A stretch of 64,000 nucleotides of DNA from Euryodendron excelsum. Taxonomy: Eukaryota > Streptophyta > Magnoliopsida > Ericales > Pentaphylacaceae. The stretch spans positions 33,909,001 through 33,973,000 of the forward strand of contig CM065387.1 in assembly GCA_033060915.1 (NCBI GenBank). The letters run 5' to 3'. The notes under the pieces are model-generated. The model had not been told where the DNA came from and ran no database searches. It was given only the letters and a program-made list of their open reading frames with translations. Position numbers and translations under genes: made by a program. Of the stretch, positions 45,262 to 54,777 are shown piece by piece. The stretch's first letter is position 1, and every line of letters starts with the position of its first letter.

Positions 45262-45890
45262 CTTAGATACATACAGTTGAGGAATGGGAAGCCATTTGCA
45301 ATTGGAGCAATACTAGAGACGTTATAAATTAGTAGCAAAAATAAATGGCTACTGCTCGCAATGCGATAGGAAATCAGAACCAAAAGTTGATTCAGCTAAG
45401 ATATCTCCCCAAATATCATCACTGGTTTGAGTGGAACGCTTAAATAAATCTTTGAACTCTCTCCATTCAATGAATTTACCGTCATTGGTGATTTACTCAT
45501 AGAAGGCTGTCGAATTTTTAGCCATTTGGATATTTGGATGATATGAGGAGGTTGTGGACTCCATATCCCATCTCTTTTTGTTGGTAATGGAGATTGCTCG
45601 CTCAAATTGAAGAAGACAATGGAGAAGGGGTGTGCCATCACTGTGAAACTCTTTAGCATCTCATATATATGTTAGATTGGAATATAATGATTTGAGTTTA
45701 TCTAAAACAAACTGACCTAAGAGACGGCAACGGGAATATGTAAAAAATATTGCTTTAGCAATAATTCTGAATGAATTTGGCTCGCGGGGCATTGTGGTAA
45801 AGGCAAATGAGAATGGAAATACGAGCAAGTCACGTGCACACTCTCGAGGCACCTTTTTGAAAGTCTTTCTCCTAAGGTGCATTGGGCATT
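45262..45890 (-). pseudogene. Unrecognised minus-strand coding-like fragment
   Basis: From ATG 45882 the frame reads MHLRRKTFKKVPRECARDLL to FVLDKLKSLYSNLTYI, stops at about 45661, and the same register continues (DGTPLLHCLLQFERAISITN, KRWDMESTTSSYHPNIQ) to another stop near 45490 and on to about 45400 (WREFKDLFKRST, DDIWGDILAEST). About 160 residues interrupted by two stops, with ordinary amino-acid composition, suggest a decayed gene rather than noise. I do not recognise the family. It lies just outside the Athila-like LTR. Weakly supported. Confidence 0.35.
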
Positions 45891-46259
45891 GAGTGTTTAC
45901 TGTTATATATACTATATTACTTTACAAGCCCCCCGTTGGATTGAAATATATGTTTTGCGATCCATCGGGTGGTACGAAAAGTGAAATATTTTCAAATGGG
46001 CCATCAATAGTAGGGTGGGCACTAATACTATTACAAGTCTAACTAGGCTAATGCCAATGGGCTCCACTGTATCTCCCTTGTTTGGTGGAGTTCCGTAGCG
46101 GGGGACAGTACTTGGCGTACGTCCATCAGAGGAGCCTCTATTAATAGGCTCAAGAGGGCCACACCGCTACATCTGTAAATCAAAAGGGGTAACAGTGAAT
46201 ATATCTATTTGCGGGTTGTCATTCATTGAGATTATTAGAATCTCTTGAAAAAAATAATG
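45891..46259. other. Unassigned stretch
   Basis: No gene seen. Includes a GC-richer block at 46060-46180 (TTCCGTAGCGGGGGACAG, AGAGGGCCACACCGC) with no recognised identity. Confidence 0.4.
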
Positions 46260-46911
46260 AGGAAGATGACTATTGGATTTCAGAACACGAAGAAGAGGTA
46301 TGATGAATTTGGAGATATATCAAGAAAGCAAAGGTTTAGGCCTAGTGTGTACAATGGTATTACAAGCTTGCCGTATGAAAGGAGTATGCTGTAGGAGAAA
46401 CGATGTTTGACCATAGGAGAAAGCATCATATGTGGTCATGGAGGCAGTATTTGGCACGTAGATATTATTTTAGCTAGGGCAGCAGCTAATCATAGGCAAG
46501 GCGATGCCTGCTACCTTAAGAATGTGTCCGTTAAAGGAAAAATATGGCCCAGAGAAATGATGGCAAATCAATGCAATCATTTAGTGCTATTTATACTCCA
46601 ACATAATTGGCCTGGTGGTACCATGCCATTATGGGAAAAATATTCGGTCAACAAGGTGACGAGTTGTCTATGGCCATAATCAAGAGGTGTAATTTAACAC
46701 GTTTTAGTGTTTTAGCCTGTAAGATGTACCGACCGAAGGTAGGACAAACTTTAAATGAAGGGGAAGCACACGAAGCCTTTATTAGCATTAGACATGGTAA
46801 ACAAAGGGTCAAGTATAAGGAAACAAACTTGAGGGAATACTCAAATAAGACGTATAATGCTATATTATTAGCATGTGCAATGATACAACCGGCTTCATTG
46901 ATAAATCTTTT
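46260..46911 (+). pseudogene. Unrecognised plus-strand coding-like fragments
   Basis: Pieces in different frames: 46258-46395 reads MRKMTIGFQNTKKRYDEFGD and RFRPSVYNGITSLPYE; 46407-46679 reads GHGGSIWHVDIILARAAANH and KGKIWPREMMANQCNHLV; 46607-46911 reads KRCNLTRFSVLACKMYRPKV and GEAHEAFISIRHGKQRVKYK. Overlapping frames suggest one old gene with frameshifts. I do not recognise it. It ends against the TIR element at 46912 and lies 1.3 kb upstream of the Harbinger transposase, so it could be transposon-related cargo, but nothing shows this. Confidence 0.3.
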
Positions 46912-47618
46912 TTTAAACCATAGTTGTTAATCCTATACCGAACAACGCACCGTTTTTGCTATTGGTATGGTACGTACTGGTACCAGTGCATACATGTGTA
47001 CCATTTTGGATTTACCCCTATAAGTATTATATATTTATTAAAAAATATGTACATTTAGTTATAAAAGTTGTTCTGCATAATATAACATCAAATACTAATG
47101 AATAATAGTATTATAATTAGAAAAACAAAAAAACCCCATTAATTATTCAACATATGTAAATTCAAAATTTCAAAATTATTAAAAAGTAAATTTAAAAAAT
47201 GTAATAACATTAGACAGAAGTCTAGAATGATTAATCACCTATAGGAAATATATACGAGAGAGAGAGAGAGAGAGAGAGAGTGTGTGTGTGTGTGTGTGCG
47301 TGTCACTTGACCAGAAAAAAAGAATTAGAGGCATGAATGGGTGTGTTTCTAACAATTTGAATGATATGAAAGTTTTAACTTATACAGGGGGGTTTGAAAG
47401 TCATTATATTTATAGAACTAATTTTTGTATGTATCGCTGGTACTCTTCGAATTGTGCAAAATTGGAACGACACCCCAAAACATACCAAAAATTATCGGGA
47501 AATGATGAAACACTAATCGAAATGAAATTGATGTCATCATGTATCGTTTTACTGTCGGATCGGTACATTTCGGACCGTACCAGCTAGTACAATACGATAT
47601 TAACAACAATGGTTTAAA
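46912..47618. mobile_element. 707-bp TIR element, non-autonomous
   Basis: Left end TTTAAACCATAGTTGTTAAT and right end, reverse-complemented, TTTAAACCATTGTTGTTAAT: 19 of 20 match. Further inward both ends have GGTAC-rich phrases (GGTACGTACTGGTACC on the left, GGTACGGTCCG on the right strand), so inverted similarity may extend. The interior is noncoding, with (GA)n(TG)n at 47255-47302. The target duplication is unclear because the TIR tip itself is the palindrome TTTAAA. Superfamily unassigned. Confidence 0.72.
47255..47302 (+). repeat. Compound (GA)n(TG)n microsatellite
   Basis: About 13 GA units followed by about 10 GT units inside the 707-bp TIR element. Confidence 0.95.
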
Positions 47619-48190
47619 CTGGAGGATTAACTTCAAAACTTAATGTACTATATATTAAATTGCCAAGGTTACACCAATTGCGCTATTGAAATATTTAAAA
47701 GAAAGATTCATTGATGATTACATATATTGCATTACATTGAAACCACTGTTCAAACATCACAGAGAATTCATATTTCCATAACATATCTAGGTTGCAAAGC
47801 ATAATACACGAAATATCATCATTTACATGTACCAGCAAGCCATATTTCATGTTAGTCTTAAAATCCATTTGGGCATCGAGTAGCTCCTTTAGAGGCTTAC
47901 AATTGCGAAACTCTGTATCGTCGATGATGTTATACTTTGCGTCGTTAGAGTAACCTTTGAAGTCCATCAATCCACTAAAATAGTTGTGTGGGGCTATAGA
48001 CCTTACCCACTTTCCAGTCCTGCTGAGACCCTTTATAACTAGACTCGAATATATCTAAAGTGTTTTTTCCCTTCTTGATTAATGTTTTATGAGTTGCACT
48101 CACGGAATTTGTATATTCTTGGCAATATTTATGTGTTTATGCCATTTAAATATTTATGGAATTATTTTTAATGTTATCACAGGGTTTCAG
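47619..48190. other. Unassigned stretch before the transposase
   Basis: The 91-codon minus frame at 47695-47970 has no recognisable signature. A TTATCACAG acceptor-like sequence lies just before the transposase ATG (48175-48185), suggesting an upstream leader intron. Confidence 0.4.
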
Positions 48191-49476
48191 ATGGATTCAG
48201 ATGAAGAATCTTTTTTCTGATGAAGAATTTGAAGAGATGCTAATGGTTGCATTAGTTGGTTTTGCTTGTAATACAGTCATCAATTATTATGAGAAATATA
48301 TGGTGAAAGAATCGTGCAAGGATTTAATTTAAAGAGGGCATCACTTTGTCAAGGATATACTAGAAGGACATCCAATACGATGTCACGAATTATTTCGTAT
48401 GAATAAACATGTGATTTTATGACTTGTGAAAGAGCTCAGAGATAGAAAATTGTTAGAAGCTAGTCGTGGAATAACTATGGAAGAGAAATTGGCTATACGT
48501 TTTATGACCATCAGTCATAATATAAGAAATCGCAAGTTACAAGAGTGTTACCAACATTTTGGAAAAACTATTAGTAGGCACTTCAACATAGTGCTAAGAG
48601 CTTTGGCAGCCTTTTCAATGTCAGTTATAGTTTCTCCTTCATTTGAGCCAGTGTCAAACCATATTCGCAGTAACACGAAGTATTGGCCCTATTTTAAGGT
48701 AATGAAAATTTATTGTTTTGTCATAAATTTTACTTAAAGAATAATTTTTTTGTCAATAGAAGCTTAGCTAAAATTATTTTTATAGGGCTACATTGGTGCA
48801 ATTGAAGGAACACACGTACATGCAAGGATCCCAACACGTGAGCAACTTGCGTATCGTGGGTGAAAAAGTGATTGCACGCAAAATGTGATGGCTACTTGTT
48901 TATTCGACATACAGTTTACTTTTGTTTGGGCAGGGTGGGAAGGGACAACTTATAATTCTCGCATCTTTGTTGAAGCCATTCATAACACTAATTTGAACTT
49001 CCAAAACCTCCTAACGGTATGTATTAGTATTTTTGATTAATACACTTATATACAATGATTAATTAAATTTATTTTTTTATAGGTAAATATTATGTTGTCG
49101 ATGTTGGGTATCCTAATATGCTAGGATTTTTAGCACCATACAAAGGGACACAGTATCATTTACAAGAATTTCAATGAGGTCGTCAACCACGTGGAGCTAA
49201 AGAATTATTCCATTGTACACATTCTTCATTAAGGAATGTGATTAAACTTTGTTTTGGTGTCTGGCATTGCATACTTTTATAAGGCAAAGGGCAACATTTG
49301 ATGAAGAATTCAAGCACTATGATGAAGATGAAGATTATGTAAGTGACAGTGAAGATATGGCAGTTAATGATGACCCACTTGATTTGAATGGAATGGCGAA
49401 CTACCACCAACAAGAGGAGATGAGTCTCATACGTGAAGGGATTGTGAATTCAATACTAAATTTTAGAAGAAATTGA
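48191..49476 (+). pseudogene. PIF/Harbinger-type transposase, decayed
   Basis: Start ATG 48191 (MDSDEES), then a T6-run frameshift. Exon 1 runs to 48698 with stops at about 48330 and 48420; it holds the N-terminal region (RGITMEEKLAIRFMTISHNI, RKLQECYQHFGKTISRHFN). A GT-AG intron (48699-48785) leads to the DDE core: GYIGAIEGTHVHARIP, where family members normally have Asp at the Glu of GAIE; a TGA follows YRG; then CTQNVMATC and TFVWAGWEGTTYNSR. A second GT-AG intron (49017-49082) leads to KYYVVDVGYPNMLGFLAPYK (second Asp) and KELFHCTHSSLRNVI (Glu). A deletion after CFGV joins to LALHTFIRQRATFDEEF in another frame, ending at 49476. It is inactive. No element TIRs were found around it. Confidence 0.88.
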
Positions 49477-50248
49477 TTAAAGTGACTAATGCTTTTCACA
49501 TGAATGTCATAGACCTTACAAGATGAAAACAAATAAATACTAGTATTTTTATCTTATTAGGAATATGATTTTGTTTATTTTACTAAGAATATGTCTTGTT
49601 TATTTATTTTATAAGAGTTGATTTGCTACATTATTGATCTGTATTTTTTGGAATAATTTCTATGCTACTGGGAATGATGAATGAATTGGACAAGACGGAA
49701 ACAATAGTGATGGCTTGAAAAAAACTACATGTTTTCGGCCCTCATTTTGTTAACAATGCACTGAAATGTTGTAATGGTGAGGCATGGAAGCAAATTGCTT
49801 TGAGTTATGATCCCATTCAATTTTCTCCACTTGCGAAGCTATTCATTTATTTCTAGCATATAGCTTTTCAATTAAATACACCTATATTTTGGTCCTTACA
49901 AATGAATGAGGATTTGAGATGGCGAGTTTTCCCTTTCTGATACAATAATTCAGTTAGGTGCACTTGTCGCTTGTTTTAAAAATTTCTACACTAATTGGGT
50001 ATTACAATTAAACTTTATTTATAAATAGCTGAGATTGTATTGACTAAGATGAATGTAAGTATGCATGCATTTATGTGTAAATATAATTCGCATGCATTTT
50101 TGTATATATTTGGTCAAGAACAATCCTGCAAATTCAACAAAGGCTTCGTCCTTAGTGGTTATATGTGAATAAGCATTCACTTATATTTAAATATAAATGA
50201 TTTTGGTGAAAAAAAAATGTCAATGGGCAATATTTCAATTGCAAGCTA
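49477..50248. other. Unassigned stretch before Copia-3
   Basis: AT-rich, no gene or element end recognised. It may include the 3' flank of the Harbinger gene. Ends at the GTTGG target copy (50249-50253). Confidence 0.5.
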
Positions 50249-50253
50249 GTTGG

Positions 50254-50401
50254 TATTAGATTATTAGATATTTTGTATTAGCCTTGAGGGTAGATTAGTC
50301 TTTTAATATTTTGCCTTTTATGTGTTTTCTATTTCGGCTATATAAGCCTTCTATTGTTTCATGCTTAATATCAAGAAACCCAAGCCCTCTTTCTCTTAAC
50401 A
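50254..50401 (+). repeat. Copia-3 5' LTR
   Basis: 148 bp ending CTCTTAACA, followed at once by the primer site. Contains CTATATAAGCC (TATA box) at about 50338-50348. Confidence 0.92.
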
Positions 50402-50414
50402 TGATATCAGAGCC
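50402..50414 (+). promoter_or_regulatory. Copia-3 primer-binding site
   Basis: TGATATCAGAGCC, one change from the iMet complement TGGTATCAGAGCC, abutting the LTR. 50415-50608 is leader with a T14 run. Confidence 0.88.
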
Positions 50415-50608
50415 AAAATAATGATCTGCTTTGGTCTATATGTCCCATCCATTCGTGACACGTCTTTTCCTTGAGGGTAGCGGCTTCGATTGTTGATTTC
50501 GCATCCAGTATTCACAGTTCGCAAGTTTTTTTTTTTTTTGCAAAGTATCATTTGTAGTGATTTTGCAATATTTTGGTATTTGTATTTGTTATTATGTGTC
50601 TTCTTGCA

Positions 50609-51142
50609 ATGGCTAGTGACAGAGATGACCCACTTCAATCGATAAGTGTTCGATTGAATGGGAATAATTATTCGTATTGGAGTTATGTCATGAGGAATTT
50701 TTTGATAGGGAAGAAGATGTGGGGTTATGTTAGTGGTGTTGTGTGCAAACCGATTGATACTGCAGTTGAGGGCTATACAAATCTGTTAGATACTTGGGAA
50801 GCAAACAATTTGAAAATTTTTACTTGGGCTAATAATTTTGTTGAACACTCCACAGGTACGCAATTGGCAAAGTATGAAATAGCAAAGCAGGTTTGGGGTC
50901 ACTTGGGTAGATTGTATATGCAATCTAACTTTGTCAAACAGTATCAATTGAAAGCTGATATTTGTGTATTGCAACAAAAGGATATGAGTATTCAGGAGTT
51001 TTACTCCACCATGTCTATTCTTTGGGATCAACTTGCTCTTATGGAGCCAGTGTCTTTACAGAGCCACGTCGAATACCTTGCTTGTCAGGAGCATTAGCAT
51101 CTTGTTCAATTTTTAATGGCTCTTCGGGATGACTTTGAGGGA
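50609..51142 (+). pseudogene. Copia-3 gag, 5' part
   Basis: Start ATG 50609 (MASDRDDPLQSISVRLNGNN). Typical copia gag (UBN2/retrotran_gag type): YSYWSYVMRNFLIGKKMWGY, then TWEANNLKIFTWANN and KQVWGHLGRLYMQSNFVKQY. An in-frame TAG lies at 51095-51097; the register then continues LVQFLMALRDDFEG to the solo-LTR insertion at 51143. The C-terminal part resumes at 54783. Confidence 0.88.
51138..51142. other. Left target-site copy of the nested solo LTR
   Basis: AGGGA precedes TGTCGCGCC; AGGGG (54778-54782) follows the right end. Taking out the insert and one copy rejoins gag codons in frame (DDFEG then LCGNILQRT), which supports the boundaries despite one mismatch. Confidence 0.7.
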
Positions 51143-54100
51143 TGTCGCGCCTCGATTTTTGGGGGTGTCTAAGGTCCTTTCGGCTCGAAGACCCAAAAGC
51201 ACGGAACTCTGTCACTAGAACTTATCTTCTTAAAAGAACAAGTGTGACTAGGTTTGAATTGAAATTTGACTTGATTAAGGACTTTTTAGAAAAATAGGAG
51301 TCGCCACCTAACTTGATTAAGGTGTGTTAGGACACCTAAAACTAAGTGTTAATCCAAAGATTAAACATAGGGTTTTGAAAAAAGTTTTTGAGAATACCTC
51401 CTTGAGAGAGGGATTTTAAGAAAAATAGGTTGTTTGGCAACCTTTGAAAAGTTCTAAGCCCTTTTTTGAAAAATAACTCTATTTGGTCGTTTGAAAATAT
51501 AAATCTATGGTCCGGGGGTTGGTTACGTGTAGGGAAGATATCCTAAGATCATCACTCTACCCCGCCCTTTCGGTACCTACATGTCTAATCACCCTTTGTT
51601 CACTCACTAGAATAACCGGTTACCATTGTCCACTATGTATCCACTTTAGAGTTTTGAAAACGGGGTTTAGTCATCACTTTTTGAATGAATGATGCATGAT
51701 GCAAGTTTGGAGAAAAATATATGAAAACATGGAAGTTTTGAAGGAGTTTGAAATGGAAATCTTGAATTGATAGAAAGTTTTTAAAAAAGGAGATTGGAGT
51801 TGAAATAGAAGTTATGACCGCACCATTTTAGGTTGCTTACGTATCTTATTTGGCAAGAATCAGGTCATTCGTAGTTCAAGCAAGAGCTCGATGGAAAGTA
51901 GGCGTATGAGGGCCTTTGGAAAGTTTTGATGACACTTTGAGGTCTTTGAAAAAGTTGGAAGATACTTTGTGGTCTTGGAAAAGTTGAAGACACTTTGTGG
52001 TCTTGGAAGTTTTGACTTGAAATTGGATGGTGGAGTGTTTTGAAGATGTTTTTGGATCAATCAAAGGAGTTTTGGGCAATGCTTTGGAATGACTCAAGAG
52101 AGTTTGAAAGTGTTTTTGAAGTCTTGTTTTGAAAACCTTAGAGGTATGACTTTGGAATGTTTTGTTAAATTAGTTTTTGAAAGTGGTTTTTTTTTAAAAA
52201 TAGCTAAGGGTTTGGAATTCTAATATGGCCAACCTTGAGGGTTGTTCTTGATATGTCACTTTCCTTTGGGGTCCCTAACCATAATAAGGCTAGGGATATC
52301 TTAGGTTTGTGATCTTTTGAAAATATTTTTGGAAACACCTTGGAGTCGGTTTTTAAAATCTCAAGAAGGTTGAAGGCTTTTGGAAAAATGGATAATGAGG
52401 ATAGTTTTATAGAGAAAGATGATTTAAAAGAAGGGGGTCCATGAGTTGGAACCTTGAAGCATGTTAACCTAAGTTGAGTTGGCCTAAGGTTAATTAACTT
52501 GGGTTAGGTTGACCTAGAGGTAAGGTGACCTAAGGTTAAGGTGACCTAAGGTTAAGGTGACCTAAGGTTAACTAACTGTCATCGTGTTGATTTTTGATCT
52601 TTAATACTCTTGTCAAGATAATAGTTATAGTGGCTATAAGGAAACCTTCCTTGGAATGGTCTCTAAACATTACCCATACAAGCCATACTCTTGACTAGAG
52701 TTAAAATTTTCACAAAAATGATCTTTAAAAGGATGGCTTACTAAAGTCCATTGCATAACATGTTTTGTTTTTCAAAACTCTTTCCAAAAGTGCATTGAAC
52801 CAACTTTCAAAACCATTTTCCAATCCAACCCTAGGTTAACTTGACCCTAGTTATCTAACCCTATGTTAACTTGACCCAAGTTATCCAATCCTAGGCTAAC
52901 TTGACCCTAGTTACCTAACCCTAGGTTAACTTGACCCTAGTTACCTAACTCTAGGTTAACTTGATCCTAGTTGTCCAACCCTACGTTAACTTGACGATAG
53001 TTATCCAACCCTAGGCTCACTTGATCCTAGTTACCTAACCCTAGGTTAACTTGACCCTATTTGTCTAACCCTAGGTTAACTTAACCCTAGTTATCCAACC
53101 CTAGGCTAACTTGACCCTAGTTACCTAACGCTAGGTTAACTTGATCCTAGTTACCTAACCCTAGGTTAACTTGATCCTAGTTACCCAACCCTAGGTTAAC
53201 TTGACCCTAGTCGAGAACGTTTCGGGGGAATCGGCCGCTCCCGGAATGTTTCCCTAGGGCTCCCAGTGAACTTTCATGTTTTCGAAAAGTTCGAATGGTT
53301 TTTGAAAGTGTGAGATATCATCTTGGAAAATTTGCTTAAAATGGCATCTTTGCAGAGAGTCTGTGATCGTGGGTGTTCAAAAGTGACTGTTTTCATGTCG
53401 TGTGATCGTGGCGTTCGGGAAGTGATCTTTTTGATCGGACCGTACTGATGGAAAGTACTTTGGAAAAACTTTCAAGAATTCCCAGATTTACGCATTTCTC
53501 AAGTTGTTTGACGGTGCGTTATAATCCGAAAATCGGTGGAAAAGTCAGCTTTGACGGAGCGTCTGCGAGAGGCTTCAGGGGTTGCTGGAAGTTACAGTTT
53601 TTGCACCGTACGATGAAGGGCTTTGGGAAGCGATTTATTTGATCAAGTTGTATTGTTGGAAAGATCTATGAACGAGCTTTCGCGAATTCCCTGATTTACG
53701 CATTTCTCAAGTCAGTTGACTGTGCGTAATAACTAGGGAATCGGGAAAAAAAAAATTTAAACGGAGCGTCTGCGAGACACTCCAGGGAACTTTTGTCGAG
53801 CCATGGACGTTTAGTGTCGTAGGGTCCTCCCCAGGTTAAACAAGGATGTATGGTGAGACCTTTTGTTCGAAATCCTAGGACCAGTGTTGTTTAGGGGCGC
53901 GTTTGGGCTGCTAGGGGCAAAATGGTCATTTTGACTGGATTTGGCTGACGGTGGTCAGGAATGATTTGGTGTGTTGTGTTAAGCGTGTAGGATTATTCAG
54001 GGATGGTTTTGGGAGAGTCCTTCACCGTTCAGTGGGGTTTGTGCAGTGCTGGGACATTCAGGGGCAAAACGGTCTTTTTGACCAGAGTTAGCCGGAACGG

Positions 54101-54777
54101 GACCAGAATCTGACCAAATGGCGTGCAGAGTACGCCTAACAGTTCAGTAACACTTCGGAGGGGTAGACTTACCGTTTTAAGGGATTTTGAACTTTCTCAA
54201 AACGTGCTTAGAGGCCCAAGGGGCATGTTTGGTCATTTTTCACCAAGTCGGGCTAGCAGGCGCTGGTGTTGACCTAGGTGTTGGTTCTCGAGACCGCCCG
54301 GTCTCAGAAAACTACCTGTGCAGTGTTGGTCCCTAAGAATGCCTGGCCTTAGAGAGCTACCTGTAAGGTGGTGTTGGTTCTTGAGAACGCCTAGTCCCAG
54401 AAAACTACCTGTAGGGGTGGTGTTAGTCTCCAAGAACGCCTGGTCCCGAAGAGCTACCGAATGACGGACATTCTACATTGGCAGGCTAGCAGGCGCCAGA
54501 AGTGAACCGTCTGGAACTTGATGAGGTGTTGGTCCCTGAGATCGCCTGATCTCGGGAAGCTACCTGGATGGCGTTGGTTTCCGAGACCGCCCGGTCCGGA
54601 AAACTGCCTAGAATGGTGGTGCTTATGGCTCCAGCGGGTCCTTGTGGGCCCGAGAAGCGACCAATTGATTGGATTAGAGGTTGAAAGGCTCATTTTGAGC
54701 CTGCATGTGTTACAGTGCTTGAAACTGAGCCCAATCGGGCCAGAGATTGTAGAGTGGGCAAAAATGGGGTGCTTATA
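51143..54777 (+). repeat. Solo Ogre-like LTR nested in Copia-3 gag
   Basis: 3,635 bp, TGTCGCGCCTCG to AATGGGGTGCTTATA, aligned with 38372-42112 at both ends. A single LTR flanked by near-identical 5-bp repeats, with no internal region, is the product expected from LTR-LTR recombination. Internal features: an inverted block at about 52580-53215; a 30-bp array (CTAGGTTAACTTGACCC, about 12 units) at 52840-53215; a 205-bp repeat pair (GATTTACGCATTTCTCAAGT at 53484 and 53692); and a 45-bp array (AGAAAACTACCTGT) at about 54270-54610. No gene; minus-strand frames at 54233 and 54454 are repeat artefacts. Confidence 0.85.
52580..53215 (-). repeat. Inverted block within the solo LTR
   Basis: The reverse complement matches 39890-40100 of the other long LTR in order: AAGTTAACCTAGGGTTGG, then AACAAAACATGT, TTTTAAAGATCATTT, TTGACTCTAG against TTAACTCTAG. 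The DNA on both sides remains in forward orientation, so only this block is flipped. The array beside it is forward on the left (GGTGACCTAAGGTTAA, 52500-52575) and reversed on the right. Confidence 0.82.

Noticed and set aside
52840..53215. CCCTAG/AACCCTAGG repeats resembling an interstitial telomere tract
   Set aside because: The unit is about 30 bp (CTAGGTTAACTTGACCC and relatives), not the plant 7-bp TTTAGGG repeat, and it lies inside an LTR shared with 39760-39950.
54233..54693. Minus ORFs rich in Gly, Pro and LENQH-type repeats
   Set aside because: They are translations of the 45-bp LTR array.
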